This document shows, one piece after another, positions 39,224 through 48,494 of a stretch of DNA of 64,000 bases. Origin of the DNA: Colimorpha sp045222295. Its GTDB lineage: Bacteria; Bacteroidota; Bacteroidia; Bacteroidales; P3. The notes beneath the pieces were generated by a model. The model saw only the letters and a list, made by a program, of their open reading frames with translations. It searched no databases and was not told where the DNA came from. The position numbers and the translations under genes are program-made. Every line of letters starts with the position of its first letter. Positions within the stretch are counted from its first letter, which is position 1. Location: positions 1-64,000 of the forward strand of contig JBGUXP010000004.1 in the NCBI GenBank assembly GCA_045222295.1, in the 5' to 3' direction.

Positions 39224-41304
39224 ATCTCTACGACGACATAGCGTATCTTAAAGGCGTTGGCCCCTCGAGGGCAAAGATACTGGTCGCGGAGGCCGACATC
39301 CATACCTTCGCCGACCTGCTCGACTATCTCCCTTTCCGCTATGTCGACCGCTCCCACCTCTCCACCGTTGCCACGCTCCGCGAGGACGAGGCCTTTGTTG
39401 TCCTCAAGGGAATGGTCTCCAACATGCAGACCGTCGCCACGGGCAAGTTCCGCGAGCGTATGACCGTCGACTTTCACGACGGCAGCGGCGCCCTGCAGCT
39501 CGTGTGGTTTGCCGGCACCAAGTGGGTGCGTGAGAAACTGAAGCTGGGTGTCGAATACCTCGTGATGGGGCACCCCACGCTCTACAACGGCCAGTGGCAG
39601 ATATCCCATCCCGAGATAGAGCCCTACTCATACGTCGATGAGGGGGCGCGCCATCCTCTCATGCCCGTCTACCCCACCACCGAGAAGATGAAGCAGCACG
39701 GCTTGGGAACCAAGGCGATGGCCCGCCTCACCGAGACCCTCGTCGACCAGTTGCCTCCCATTCCGGAAAATATTCCATCCGATATTCTCTCCCACTTTCG
39801 ACTGATGGGGCGTCAGGAGGCCATGAAAGCCATCCATTACCCCGACTCCCGTCAGCAGCTTGACCTTGCACGCACTCGCCTCAAATTCGAGGAACTCTTC
39901 TTCCTCCAGCTCGACTATCAGTATGCCCACGCCCAGCGTGCCACCCGTTCGCAAGGGCGTGTCTTTACCCATGTGGGCGACCGTTTCAATACCTTCTACA
40001 AGCAACTGCCCTTCCCCCTTACAGGGGCCCAGAAACGCGTCATCCGCGAGATACGTGAGGACATGCGCTCTGGCCGCCAGATGAACCGCCTCGTCCAGGG
40101 CGACGTCGGCAGCGGCAAGACCCTCGTGGCCCTCATGTGCATGCTCCTGGCCGTCGACAACGGCTCCCAGGCATGCCTCATGGCTCCTACCGAAATCCTT
40201 GCCACCCAGCATTTCTACACCTTCCAGCGCATGCTCGAAGGGGTGGGGGTGAGGGTGGAGCTCCTCACAGGCTCCCTCCGCGCTGCCGCCAAGAAGAGAC
40301 TTAAACAGCAGCTCGCCGACGGCGAGATCGACCTACTCATCGGCACCCATGCCCTCATTGAGGACGACGTCCTCTTCCGAGACCTCGGCCTCGTGGTCAT
40401 CGACGAGCAGCACCGCTTCGGTGTCGAACAGCGCTCCAAATTGTGGCAGAAGTCCGCCGTTTCGCCACATATTCTCGTGATGACCGCCACTCCCATTCCT
40501 CGCACCCTTGCAATGACACTCTATGGCGATCTCGATTGCTCCATTATCGACGAGCTGCCTCCGGGACGTCATCCTGTGCGTACCTTCCATCGCCTCGAAC
40601 GCAACCGTCCGCTCGTCTTCTCTTTCCTCAAGCAGCAGATAGACGCTGGCCGTCAGGTGTATATCGTCTATCCGCTCATCGAGGAGAGCGAGAAAGTGGA
40701 CCTCAAAAACCTCTTCGACGGCCTCGAGATGGTGCAGAGCTACTTCCCACGGCCACAATACCAGACCTCCATGGTCCACGGGCGCCTCACTGCTGAAGAG
40801 AAGGCCTTCGAGATGGACCGCTTCAAGCAGGGCCTCACCCACATCATGGTGGCTACCACGGTGATTGAGGTGGGTGTCGACGTCCCCAACGCCACCGTTA
40901 TGGTCATCGAGAACGCCGAGCGCTTTGGCCTCTCCCAGCTCCACCAGCTGCGCGGACGTGTGGGCCGCGGAGCCGACCAAGCCTATTGCATCCTTATGAC
41001 CAAGGACAACCTCAGCTACACCTCGCAGGAGCGCATCCGCACCATGTGCAGCACCACCGACGGCTTCCAGATTGCCGAAGCCGACCTCCGCCTCCGCGGC
41101 CCCGGAGACATCCAGGGACTGCAACAGAGCGGCGCCCTCGACCTCCGCCTCGCCTCCATTGTCGACGACGAGCTCCTGGTGAAAGCCACCCGCGACACCG
41201 TCCACGACCTCCTTGAAGCCGACCCCATGCTCAGCCGATATCCACTGCTGCAGGAACATATCGCCAACTCGAAAAATAAACTGCTATGGAGCAAGATCAG
41301 TTGA
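39220..41304 (+). CDS. recG: ATP-dependent DNA helicase RecG
   Basis: A branch-migration helicase for stalled forks. It has an N-terminal wedge/OB domain (LKGVGPSRAKILVAEADIHTF), Walker A QGDVGSGKTLVALM, the Walker B VVIDEQHRFGVEQR, then TATPIPRTLAMTLYGDLD and the C-terminal motif QLHQLRGRVGRGADQAYC with the TRG-type end. 694 residues. The start is GTG, overlapping the coaD stop (GTGA), and the encoded MNLYDDIAYLKGVGP is the expected beginning. It overlaps the GNAT gene by 19 bases. Confidence 0.95.
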   Translation: MNLYDDIAYLKGVGPSRAKILVAEADIHTFADLLDYLPFRYVDRSHLSTVATLREDEAFVVLKGMVSNMQTVATGKFRERMTVDFHDGSGALQLVWFAGTKWVREKLKLGVEYLVMGHPTLYNGQWQISHPEIEPYSYVDEGARHPLMPVYPTTEKMKQHGLGTKAMARLTETLVDQLPPIPENIPSDILSHFRLMGRQEAMKAIHYPDSRQQLDLARTRLKFEELFFLQLDYQYAHAQRATRSQGRVFTHVGDRFNTFYKQLPFPLTGAQKRVIREIREDMRSGRQMNRLVQGDVGSGKTLVALMCMLLAVDNGSQACLMAPTEILATQHFYTFQRMLEGVGVRVELLTGSLRAAAKKRLKQQLADGEIDLLIGTHALIEDDVLFRDLGLVVIDEQHRFGVEQRSKLWQKSAVSPHILVMTATPIPRTLAMTLYGDLDCSIIDELPPGRHPVRTFHRLERNRPLVFSFLKQQIDAGRQVYIVYPLIEESEKVDLKNLFDGLEMVQSYFPRPQYQTSMVHGRLTAEEKAFEMDRFKQGLTHIMVATTVIEVGVDVPNATVMVIENAERFGLSQLHQLRGRVGRGADQAYCILMTKDNLSYTSQERIRTMCSTTDGFQIAEADLRLRGPGDIQGLQQSGALDLRLASIVDDELLVKATRDTVHDLLEADPMLSRYPLLQEHIANSKNKLLWSKIS

Positions 41305-41726
41305 TTCTGCAGGCCGAAGAAGGGGCTTCGTTGTCGTCGGGTGCAATACGGCTGTATGCACTGCCATATGGCTGTGTCGACCTCTATAACTATGACCCTT
41401 TGAACCGCCGCGCCGCCGTGGGCATCATGGTGGCCACTGAGTATCGCCGGCAGGGGTATGCGCTGGCGATGCTGCGAGTGCTGGAGACACAGTACTATAC
41501 GGCTCTACACTGCTTGTATGCAGACATTGCAGTCACAAACACGGCGAGTTTCAGCCTCTTTCAAAAAGCAGGGTACACAGAGTGCGGCCACTTTAAAGAC
41601 TGGCTGAACGTTACGAAAGTCGAGAGCAGAGCAAGCTCGCATACTCTGCAGAGATGTAGTAATGTCACCGAAGGTAACGTCAACGACAAATATATCGATA
41701 CCATCCGAGTGCAAAAAATATTATGA
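41286..41726 (+). CDS. GNAT acetyltransferase with an inserted repeat element
   Basis: 146 residues. The acetyl-CoA loop is EYRRQGYALAMLRVLE (R-x-x-G-x-A), preceded by RRAAVGIMV, and NTASFSLFQKAGYTECGHFKDWL is the typical end of the fold. After DWLNV about 23 residues (TKVESRASSH... to TEGNV) interrupt the normal C-terminus, which resumes as NDKYIDTIRVQKIL. The insert corresponds to a 69-bp palindromic element. Substrate unknown; small-molecule or protein N-acetylation are both possible. Confidence 0.8.
   Translation: MEQDQLILQAEEGASLSSGAIRLYALPYGCVDLYNYDPLNRRAAVGIMVATEYRRQGYALAMLRVLETQYYTALHCLYADIAVTNTASFSLFQKAGYTECGHFKDWLNVTKVESRASSHTLQRCSNVTEGNVNDKYIDTIRVQKIL
41607..41680. mobile_element. 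69-bp palindromic insert in the GNAT gene
   Basis: Ends ACGTTAC and GTAACGT are inverted repeats; AACGT is present on both sides exactly 69 bp (23 codons) apart, consistent with a 5-bp target duplication. An inner pair GCAGAG / CTCTGC allows a hairpin. It encodes no protein of its own; it looks like a small non-autonomous (MITE/REP-like) element tolerated in frame. Confidence 0.55.
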
Positions 41727-42703
41727 AACTCAAAACCAAAATCATTCTTCTCATCCTGTTGGTTCTCGTTCTTGTGGGAACCTTGTGCGCGATAATATTT
41801 TTGCGAGCAACAACCGACAATGAAGAGCCCCGTCGCATCAACCTCTGCGAAGGTACCACCTATGAGGCCCTCTGTGACAGCCTCCAAGCCTCGTCGACAT
41901 TCCGCCTCATGGCCCAGACGTTCGGCCTCGACGAGCACGTCCGTCCGGGCTCCTATCTCGTTGAACCCCACATGAGTGAACTTTCCCTCGTTCGCAAGCT
42001 CCGCAACGGCCAGCAGGACCCCATCCGCCTCACCATCGGCAAGTTCCGTACCCCACAGCAGCTCAACGAATACCTCAACAGCAAGTTGATGCACAACGAC
42101 TTTGACATCTCGCTCGACAGCTTCTACCTCATCCGTCCCAACACCTATGAGTTCTACTGGACCGTCACACCGGAAAAATTCATGGAAAGGATGGTAGACG
42201 AGTATAACTGCTTTTGGACAAAAAACATCGGGATCGATGGCGAACTCCGCTGCGACCTGATTGAACTGTCAGACTTCAGTGACACCCGCCTTGAGACAAT
42301 CATCATAGCTTCGATAGTGGAGGAGGAGACCAACAACAACCAAGAGAAGCCTCTCATTGCCAGCGTCTATCTCAACCGTCTCGTCAAAGGCATTCCTCTG
42401 CAGGCCGACCCGACCGTCAAATACGCCGTCGGCGACTTCACCCTGAAACGCATTCTCAACAAGCACCTTGCCGCTGACAGCCCCTTCAACACCTACCTCC
42501 ACACCGGATTGCCGCCGGCCCCCATCTGTCTACCCTCGGAAGCCAGTGTCGATGCCGTACTCAACGCACCCCAAACACAATACCTCTACTTCTGTGCCTC
42601 CGACAAGCTGGATGGCACCCATCGCTTCGCCACTACCCTCGCGGAGCACAACCGCAATGCTGCTGCATTTCATAAGGCTCTCAACACTAGAGGAATAAAA
42701 TAA
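41723..42703 (+). CDS. mltG: endolytic murein transglycosylase
   Basis: Cuts nascent glycan strands at the inner membrane. One N-terminal helix (about 6-28), a LysM-like/YceG region (INLCEGTTYEALCDSL) and the conserved catalytic segment IIIASIVEEETNNNQEKPLIASVYLNRLVKGIPLQADPTVKY (given here only to locate residues about 190-230) with the essential Glu in EEET. It ends with YFCASDKLDGTHRFATTLAEHNRN, the YceG signature. 326 residues. The start overlaps the GNAT stop (ATGA). Confidence 0.94.
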   Translation: MKLKTKIILLILLVLVLVGTLCAIIFLRATTDNEEPRRINLCEGTTYEALCDSLQASSTFRLMAQTFGLDEHVRPGSYLVEPHMSELSLVRKLRNGQQDPIRLTIGKFRTPQQLNEYLNSKLMHNDFDISLDSFYLIRPNTYEFYWTVTPEKFMERMVDEYNCFWTKNIGIDGELRCDLIELSDFSDTRLETIIIASIVEEETNNNQEKPLIASVYLNRLVKGIPLQADPTVKYAVGDFTLKRILNKHLAADSPFNTYLHTGLPPAPICLPSEASVDAVLNAPQTQYLYFCASDKLDGTHRFATTLAEHNRNAAAFHKALNTRGIK

Positions 42704-42858
42704 AAGATACTATCATCTCCTACCCATGTCCTACCATGCTAGGAGTTGATAGGCTTTTGGATGGTTGTTGGATGGCTGTTTATATCTTTTTGCAGGATGA
42801 ATATACTAAAAAGACATCGCGTACGTTATAATATTTAATAATTTAAAAAGATTGAACG
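42704..42858. other. mltG-nadE spacer with short duplications
   Basis: Holds TTGGATGGTTG-TTGGATGGCTG (an 11-bp duplication at about 42755-42776) and a CCTAC-rich stretch, then AT-rich DNA before nadE. A TATCTTTTTGCA stretch at about 42784-42795 resembles but does not match TAnnTTTG. No gene seen. Confidence 0.5.
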
Positions 42859-44415
42859 ATGAATATACATATTGTACAGCACGATGTGCGGACTAATCGG
42901 CCGGAAGAGAACTTAGAATGGATAAAAGCGGAGCTTGAGACACAGGCATCGAGAGAAGCTCTTTTGACGGTGTTTCCTGCTTGCACGCTTTGTGGGTCTC
43001 CGCTGTTTGCGTCGGCTGGATATACGGATATCCAGAAGCGGGCGCAGTCGGCCTTGCAGGAACTGGTGTCGCTGTCGGAGCACAGGGCTTTCTTGGTGGG
43101 TCTGCCGTTGCAGATTCAGGACAAGGGATTGTGCAATGCCATTGTCTTTGTGCAGAATTGTGCCATTAGGGCCATAGTGACGAAGAAGTATTTGGCGCCC
43201 GACGAGCAGCGGTGTTTTGTGAGGGGCGAGGGTGTGCAGGTGGTGCAATTCCATGAGGAACGGTTGGCGATAGGGTTCTATGAGGACCTCAAGGAGCTGA
43301 GCCGTGGTTATGTGGAGCAGCCAGACGTGGTAGTGTGCTGTGGATGTAATGTGTTTGACTATCAGAAACCTTACCGGACGCGCTACCGGATGACGAAGAT
43401 TGTGGAGGCATTGAATGCCGGTCTGGTGTATGTGAACCGGACAGGCGGCGAGGGCAGTTTCCTCTATGCCGGAGGGAGCATGGCGATGAATGCCGCTGGT
43501 GGTGTGTTGTGCCAGCTGCCTTATTTCGAGGAGAGCAGCGAGACAGTGGACATGCAGCAGATTGAGGAGGTGGATGATGAGAAGCCGGAGGCTGTGGAAC
43601 TGGTGTACAAGGGTTTGGTGTGCGGCATTAGAGACTATTTTTTGAAGAACGGGATACGCCGTGCGGTGCTGGGGTTGAGTGGTGGCATTGACTCGGCGCT
43701 GGTGGCGACGCTGGCGGTGGATGCGATAGGAGCAGAGAATGTGCACGGGCTGTTGATGCCCAGCCAATATTCAACAGACCATTCGGTGAAGGATGCCGAG
43801 GATTTGGCGCAGAACTTGGGTATGAGTTACGACATTGTTCCCATCAGGCCGATGTTTGACCAGTTCAGGGAAAGCTTGAAGCCTGTATTCGGGGAGCGTG
43901 CTGAGGATGTGACGGAGGAGAACTTGCAGGCACGTATCCGCGGGACACTGGTAATGGCCTATGCCAACAAGTTCGGCGCTATGGCGTTGAACACGACGAA
44001 TCGCAGTGAGGCAGCCATGGGCTATGGTACGCTCTACGGCGACTCCTGTGGCGGGTTGGCGGTTATCGGGGACCTATATAAGACGGAGGTCTATCAGTTG
44101 AGTGAGTATATCAACCGTGAGGGTATTCGTATACCGCAGAACACGATAGACAAGGCCCCGAGTGCGGAGCTGCGTCCGGGACAGAAAGACAGCGACTCAC
44201 TGCCCGATTATGACAGACTGGATGCCGTCCTGAATATGTATCTGGACGAGTCGATGAGCGAGGATGAAATTGTTGGAGAGGGTTACGATAGGGAGCTGGT
44301 GCAGTTTGTCATCCGCAAGGTGGCACAGAACGAGTGGAAGCGTCTACAGTTCCCGCCACAGCTTAAGGTGAGTCCCGTGAGTTTCGGTCTGGACCGCCGT
44401 TGGCCAATAAGTTAA
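42859..44415 (+). CDS. nadE: NAD(+) synthetase with a degenerate glutaminase domain
   Basis: 518 residues: an N-terminal nitrilase-type domain (about 1-235) and a C-terminal synthetase domain (about 255-518). The synthetase part is intact: P-loop AVLGLSGGIDSALVAT, NTTNRSEAAMGYGTLYGD, and KAPSAELRPGQKDSDSLPDYDRLD. In the nitrilase part the catalytic Glu is replaced (FPACTLCGSP where FPEL-x-L-x-G-x-P is expected) and the nucleophilic Cys is replaced by Tyr (IGFYEDLK where I-x-I-C-E-D-L-W is expected), while the Lys (VTKKYLAPDEQRCF) may remain. It is therefore probably an ammonia-dependent enzyme with a structural N-terminal domain. Confidence 0.9.
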   Translation: MNIHIVQHDVRTNRPEENLEWIKAELETQASREALLTVFPACTLCGSPLFASAGYTDIQKRAQSALQELVSLSEHRAFLVGLPLQIQDKGLCNAIVFVQNCAIRAIVTKKYLAPDEQRCFVRGEGVQVVQFHEERLAIGFYEDLKELSRGYVEQPDVVVCCGCNVFDYQKPYRTRYRMTKIVEALNAGLVYVNRTGGEGSFLYAGGSMAMNAAGGVLCQLPYFEESSETVDMQQIEEVDDEKPEAVELVYKGLVCGIRDYFLKNGIRRAVLGLSGGIDSALVATLAVDAIGAENVHGLLMPSQYSTDHSVKDAEDLAQNLGMSYDIVPIRPMFDQFRESLKPVFGERAEDVTEENLQARIRGTLVMAYANKFGAMALNTTNRSEAAMGYGTLYGDSCGGLAVIGDLYKTEVYQLSEYINREGIRIPQNTIDKAPSAELRPGQKDSDSLPDYDRLDAVLNMYLDESMSEDEIVGEGYDRELVQFVIRKVAQNEWKRLQFPPQLKVSPVSFGLDRRWPIS

Positions 44416-44447
44416 GAGATAATATTAAGAGATAAAAGTTTACGGTT

Positions 44448-45992
44448 ATGAAAAAAATATTGATTATTGCGGCATTAGTTTCAATTTTCAATTTTCAATT
44501 TTCAATTTGCCAGGCGCAGATGCAGGCGGTGTTTTCTTACAGCACGTTCTATTCGCCAAAGACCGATATGCCTTATGTGGAGACCTACCTCTCGTTCGAC
44601 GCGTGGACAATGCAGTTCCAGGAGTTGAAGAAGATGGGGTCGGTTGCCTACCGTGCTACAGCTGAGGTGGTGACGGTGCTGAAGCAGGGCGACTCGGTGT
44701 GCTACGTAAAGAAGTACGACCTGAACAGTCCGAAGGTGGCTTCGCTCGACGAGCTGAATTTCAACTTCCTCGACGTGCAGCGCTTCTCGGTGAAGAACGG
44801 CATCTACGATCTCGAAATCACTTTGAAGGACAAAGGGAGCGACCGCCCTGAGTCGACGGTGACGGAGAAGTTGGTGGTGAACTATGACAAGAAGCACCCA
44901 GCCTTGTCGTCGCTGGTGCTGATGGCATCGGCAACGCCGACCAAAGAGGAGAATATCCTTTCGCGTGGCGGCTACGACATGGAACCCTATGTGAGCGACT
45001 TCGTCCCCGAGCAGGTGAAACAGCTGCATTTCTATTGCGAGGTGTACAATATTAATCAGGAATTGGGAAAGAAGCCTTTCTTGGCAGTGGCCTATGTGGA
45101 GGAGCAGGAGACCGGCACGCGCTTTGAGGCGGAGCGAAGCCTGATGCGCAAGTATGGCGCTGAGTTGGTGCCGGTGTATGGGAGCTTAGATGTCAGCGGA
45201 CTACCGTCGGGCAACTACAATCTGGTGGTTGAACTCCGCAACAGCGACAATGAGTTGCTGCTATATAAGAAACTATCATTCTTCCGTTCGAATCCCGGCG
45301 TGAAGGGAGATATGAAGGTGAGTGATTTTGCCAGCACCTTTGTTGGCCACTATACGGATGAGGAGCAGTTGAATATCTACCTTGACGCTCTGTATCCTAT
45401 AGCGTCGGAGTATGAAAAGAGGGTGGCGAGGGACATAATCAAGCATCCAGGGCTGGAAGAAAAGCAGGCGTTCCTCTACAGGTTTTGGCAGGAGCGCTAC
45501 CCGATGAATGCGGAGGGAGAGTGGCTGAAGTACAAAGAACGCATCGACTTTGTGCAGGCCAATTTCAGCTATCCCCGGACGATGGGAATCCATACCGACC
45601 GTGGGCGAGTGTATTTGCAATACGGAGCGCCGGACTTTGTGCGCGACGAGAAGAACTTTGTGGCGGCGCGTAAACTGGGGACCACGCACAGCGGGCAGGT
45701 GAACCAGATGCGACAGACGGGCAATAACGACAACGACCAGTTTGCTACGTCGTCGCAGGGACATGTCTATTATCTTCCTTATCAGCTGTGGCGTTACAAC
45801 AAGCTTCCGATGGACGATCCGGAGCGTGTGTTTCTGTTCTGGGACGAGCATCGCAGCGGCTACTACACGCTGTTGAACAGTAATGCTCGTGGCGAGGTGC
45901 AGGATCCTGGCTGGGAGCGACGCCTCTGTCGTCAGCAGATTGGAGAGAATGAGGTGGGAGAAGTAGGAGAGCAGTTCTTGAGAGGGTATTGA
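44448..45992 (+). CDS. GWxTD-domain protein
   Basis: 514 residues with an N-terminal signal peptide whose core (SIFNFQFSIC) is coded by a 7-bp array. The C-terminal part holds the GWxTD-type domain: KQAFLYRFWQERYP, TDRGRVYLQYGAPDFVRDE and YLPYQLWRYNK, ending DPGWERRL. The middle is a beta-rich region. These proteins are common in Bacteroidetes and of unknown function. It follows nadE by 32 bases and its stop overlaps the acyltransferase start (TGATG). Confidence 0.8.
   Translation: MKKILIIAALVSIFNFQFSICQAQMQAVFSYSTFYSPKTDMPYVETYLSFDAWTMQFQELKKMGSVAYRATAEVVTVLKQGDSVCYVKKYDLNSPKVASLDELNFNFLDVQRFSVKNGIYDLEITLKDKGSDRPESTVTEKLVVNYDKKHPALSSLVLMASATPTKEENILSRGGYDMEPYVSDFVPEQVKQLHFYCEVYNINQELGKKPFLAVAYVEEQETGTRFEAERSLMRKYGAELVPVYGSLDVSGLPSGNYNLVVELRNSDNELLLYKKLSFFRSNPGVKGDMKVSDFASTFVGHYTDEEQLNIYLDALYPIASEYEKRVARDIIKHPGLEEKQAFLYRFWQERYPMNAEGEWLKYKERIDFVQANFSYPRTMGIHTDRGRVYLQYGAPDFVRDEKNFVAARKLGTTHSGQVNQMRQTGNNDNDQFATSSQGHVYYLPYQLWRYNKLPMDDPERVFLFWDEHRSGYYTLLNSNARGEVQDPGWERRLCRQQIGENEVGEVGEQFLRGY
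44479..44506. repeat. 7-bp tandem array in the GWxTD-protein signal peptide
   Basis: TTTCAAT four times without a mismatch, coding FNFQF within the hydrophobic core; unit loss or gain would alter frame or signal length. Confidence 0.9.
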
Positions 45993-46816
45993 TGTTTCTG
46001 CTTTCGGACATAGTATATTTGATAGCCTATAGGCTACTGGGCTACCGCAAGAAGGTGGTGAGGCGCAACCTTGCCGTCTCTTTTCCCGAGAAAGGGGAGA
46101 GGGAGTTGCGGCGGATAGAGCATAGGTTCTACCATCATCTGTGTGACCTGCTGGTGGAGGGTATCTACAACCTCTTTGCATCGCCGCGGAGCGTGATGAA
46201 ACGCTACAAGGTGACGAACCGGGAGCTGGTGAACCGCTATTATGAGGAAGGTAAGACGGTAGTGCTGATGTCGGCCCACTACAATGACTGGGAGTATATG
46301 GTCACGTCGCTGAACATGCAATTGTTCCACCATGGAATAGGAATTGGCAAGCCTTTGAGCAATAAAGTGCTTGAGCCGTGGGTTTTCCGCCGCCGCACGC
46401 GATTCGGCACCGAGGTGGTCTATCCCGACACGGTGCGTCAGGTGGTCGATTTCTATAACCGTTATCATGTACCTTGTGCTTTGATGATGTTGAGTGACCA
46501 GTCGCCGGCACATGCTGACAAGGCCTACTGGACTACTTTCTTCCATCAAGATACGGCCTTCCTCTATGGTGCTGAATATTTTGCACGGAAGTACGACTAT
46601 CCGGTGCTCTACTATCGTGTCAACAAGGTGAAAAGAGGACGCTATGAGGTGACTTTCAGCCTTCTCTGCGAGCATCCGCTCGAAGTGCCGCAGTATACTA
46701 TTGTGGAACAGTATGTACGGACATTGGAGAGAGATATTACCGAGAAACCGGAATACTGGCTCTGGAGCCACCGCCGTTGGAAACTCAAACGACCACAAGA
46801 AACACTCCCTCAATAA
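45992..46816 (+). CDS. lysophospholipid/lipid A acyltransferase, LpxL/HtrB-like
   Basis: 274 residues. The LABLAT-type motif SAHYNDWEYM gives the catalytic His and acidic residue (H-x4-E), and later MMLSDQSPAHAD, FFHQDTAFLYGAEYFARKYDYPV and WLWSHRRWK match the family end. The N-terminal hydrophobic stretch suggests inner-membrane association. It probably transfers a secondary acyl chain to lipid A precursor; ornithine-lipid or similar acylation cannot be excluded. ATG at 45992 overlaps the upstream stop. Confidence 0.85.
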   Translation: MFLLSDIVYLIAYRLLGYRKKVVRRNLAVSFPEKGERELRRIEHRFYHHLCDLLVEGIYNLFASPRSVMKRYKVTNRELVNRYYEEGKTVVLMSAHYNDWEYMVTSLNMQLFHHGIGIGKPLSNKVLEPWVFRRRTRFGTEVVYPDTVRQVVDFYNRYHVPCALMMLSDQSPAHADKAYWTTFFHQDTAFLYGAEYFARKYDYPVLYYRVNKVKRGRYEVTFSLLCEHPLEVPQYTIVEQYVRTLERDITEKPEYWLWSHRRWKLKRPQETLPQ

Positions 46817-46841
46817 CACAATCACGCATTAATACATTTAC

Positions 46842-47873
46842 ATGATACACATCGCTGTTGTAATATTAAACTGGAATGGCCGGGGTATGCTTGAGCGTTT
46901 CCTGCCGTCGGTGATCGAGAACTCGCAGACGGACGGAGGGTATTCATCGGAGGTTATTGTGGCCGACAATGGCTCCACTGACGACTCGGTGGCGTTCCTC
47001 CGCGAGTGCTATCCCCAGTTGCGCCTGATACTTCTCGACAAGAACTATGGTTTCGCCGAAGGCTACAACAAGGCGCTGGCACAGGTGGAGGCCGACTACT
47101 ATGTGCTGCTCAACAGCGACGTGGAGTGTACCTCTCATTGGATAGAGCCTGTGGTGGAGATGATGGAACGCGAGGAGAAAGTGGCCATTGCACAGCCCAA
47201 GCTGCTGATGTATGACCAGAAGGATACCTTCGAGTATGCCGGCGGTGCAGGTGGTTTTATCGACCATTATGGCTATCCTTTCTGTCGAGGACGCCTATTT
47301 AACACCCTGGAAAAGGATTATGGGCAGTACGACAACGAGTGTGACCTCTTTTGGGCTACCGGTGCAGCTATGTTTGTCAAAGCACTGGTATTTCACGACA
47401 TGGGTGGTCTGGATGGCGATTTCTTTGCCCACATGGAGGAGATTGATTTCTGTTGGCGGACAAAAAACAAAGGCTACAGGGTGCGCTACTGTCCGCAATC
47501 AGTGCTCTATCATGTCGGCGGAGGCACACTGCCTAAGTCGTCTCCTTTCAAGACCCGTCTTAATTTCCGGAACAACCTCTCCATGCTTTATAAAAACCTC
47601 CCCGAAGAGTCCCTAATGCCCGTGTTGCGCCGCAGGTTCATCCTCGACGCGCTGGCGGCTCTCAAATTCCTCCTACAGGGGCATATCGGGGAGTTCAAAG
47701 CCGTCAGTGCCGCTCATAAGGAGTTCCGTTCTTTGCGCCCACGATTGAAAGAGAAACGGGCTGTATTAAAACAAGCATCAGTCGCCGGAGTGTACCAACG
47801 ACTGCTGCTGTCTGACTACTATTTCCGCCGTCACAAGACCTTCTCAACTCTTTCGGGCGCAATCAGTAAGTGA
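46842..47873 (+). CDS. GT2 family glycosyltransferase
   Basis: 343 residues of the rhamnosyltransferase-like GT2 type. MIHIAVVILNWNGRGMLERFL, VIVADNGSTDDS, NYGFAEGYNKAL and VLLNSDVE (DxD-type) are present; FFAHMEEIDFCWRTKNKGY is the ED/W acceptor-side motif. A C-terminal helical tail follows. It likely adds a sugar to a surface glycan at the cytoplasmic face. Convergent with ompH, whose stop is adjacent with no spacer. Confidence 0.88.
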   Translation: MIHIAVVILNWNGRGMLERFLPSVIENSQTDGGYSSEVIVADNGSTDDSVAFLRECYPQLRLILLDKNYGFAEGYNKALAQVEADYYVLLNSDVECTSHWIEPVVEMMEREEKVAIAQPKLLMYDQKDTFEYAGGAGGFIDHYGYPFCRGRLFNTLEKDYGQYDNECDLFWATGAAMFVKALVFHDMGGLDGDFFAHMEEIDFCWRTKNKGYRVRYCPQSVLYHVGGGTLPKSSPFKTRLNFRNNLSMLYKNLPEESLMPVLRRRFILDALAALKFLLQGHIGEFKAVSAAHKEFRSLRPRLKEKRAVLKQASVAGVYQRLLLSDYYFRRHKTFSTLSGAISK

Positions 47874-48491
47874 TTATTTCTTCAGGTTCTTGTATTCCTC
47901 GTTCAATCCCTCGAGAATCTCCTGCGTGATGTCCATCCCCGGATTGAGATACAGGTTGGGGGAGTTCTCGAAGGTTTTTCTCATAATGATATCGAACTGC
48001 TGGTTGGCAGCATTGTATTCGCGCACGAATGCGAAGATGGCCTTGAGCAGCTTCGTGTTCTCCTCAATCTGGCGCTCCATGATTTTGCCCGTCAGCTCCT
48101 GTTCCAGGGTCGCCATCTTTTCTGCACGCTGCTTCAGCTCTGCCTCCTTCGCCTGCTGCTGCGTCAGCGTCATGTTGGCTCCGTTTTTCAGATAGTCTTG
48201 GTAGTCTTTCTGGAATTTTTCCATCTGCTGTTTGCCGTAAGCCTCCTGTTGGCTTTTGTAAGCCAGAAGTTCTGCCTCAAGGTCTTTGGCATACTGGTAG
48301 TTGGCCAGCAGGCTGTCGGTGTCGACATAGGCAATGGTCAGGCCGCCCTCTTTCTGCAGCGGGGCGCTGGCGTCGGCATTCACCCTGCTTTGGGGAGCAC
48401 TGGTGAAGTGAAGGATATAAATACCTATCAGCCCGAGAAACAGGACGGCATTGCAGGCAATGAGAATCTTGTTTAATCTGTTGTTTTCCAT
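47874..48491 (-). CDS. OmpH/Skp-like periplasmic chaperone
   Basis: 205 residues. One N-terminal membrane anchor (about 9-28), then IAYVDTDSLLANYQYAKDLEAELLAYKSQQEAY and a long coiled coil rich in Gln, Glu and Lys (about 75-150), ending LYLNPGMDITQEILEGLNEEY. This is the Skp/OmpH plan for chaperoning outer-membrane proteins. The uncleaved-looking anchor suggests an inner-membrane tether. Upstream gltX is 3 bases away. Confidence 0.85.
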   Translation of the reverse strand: MENNRLNKILIACNAVLFLGLIGIYILHFTSAPQSRVNADASAPLQKEGGLTIAYVDTDSLLANYQYAKDLEAELLAYKSQQEAYGKQQMEKFQKDYQDYLKNGANMTLTQQQAKEAELKQRAEKMATLEQELTGKIMERQIEENTKLLKAIFAFVREYNAANQQFDIIMRKTFENSPNLYLNPGMDITQEILEGLNEEYKNLKK

Positions 48492-48494
48492 GTA

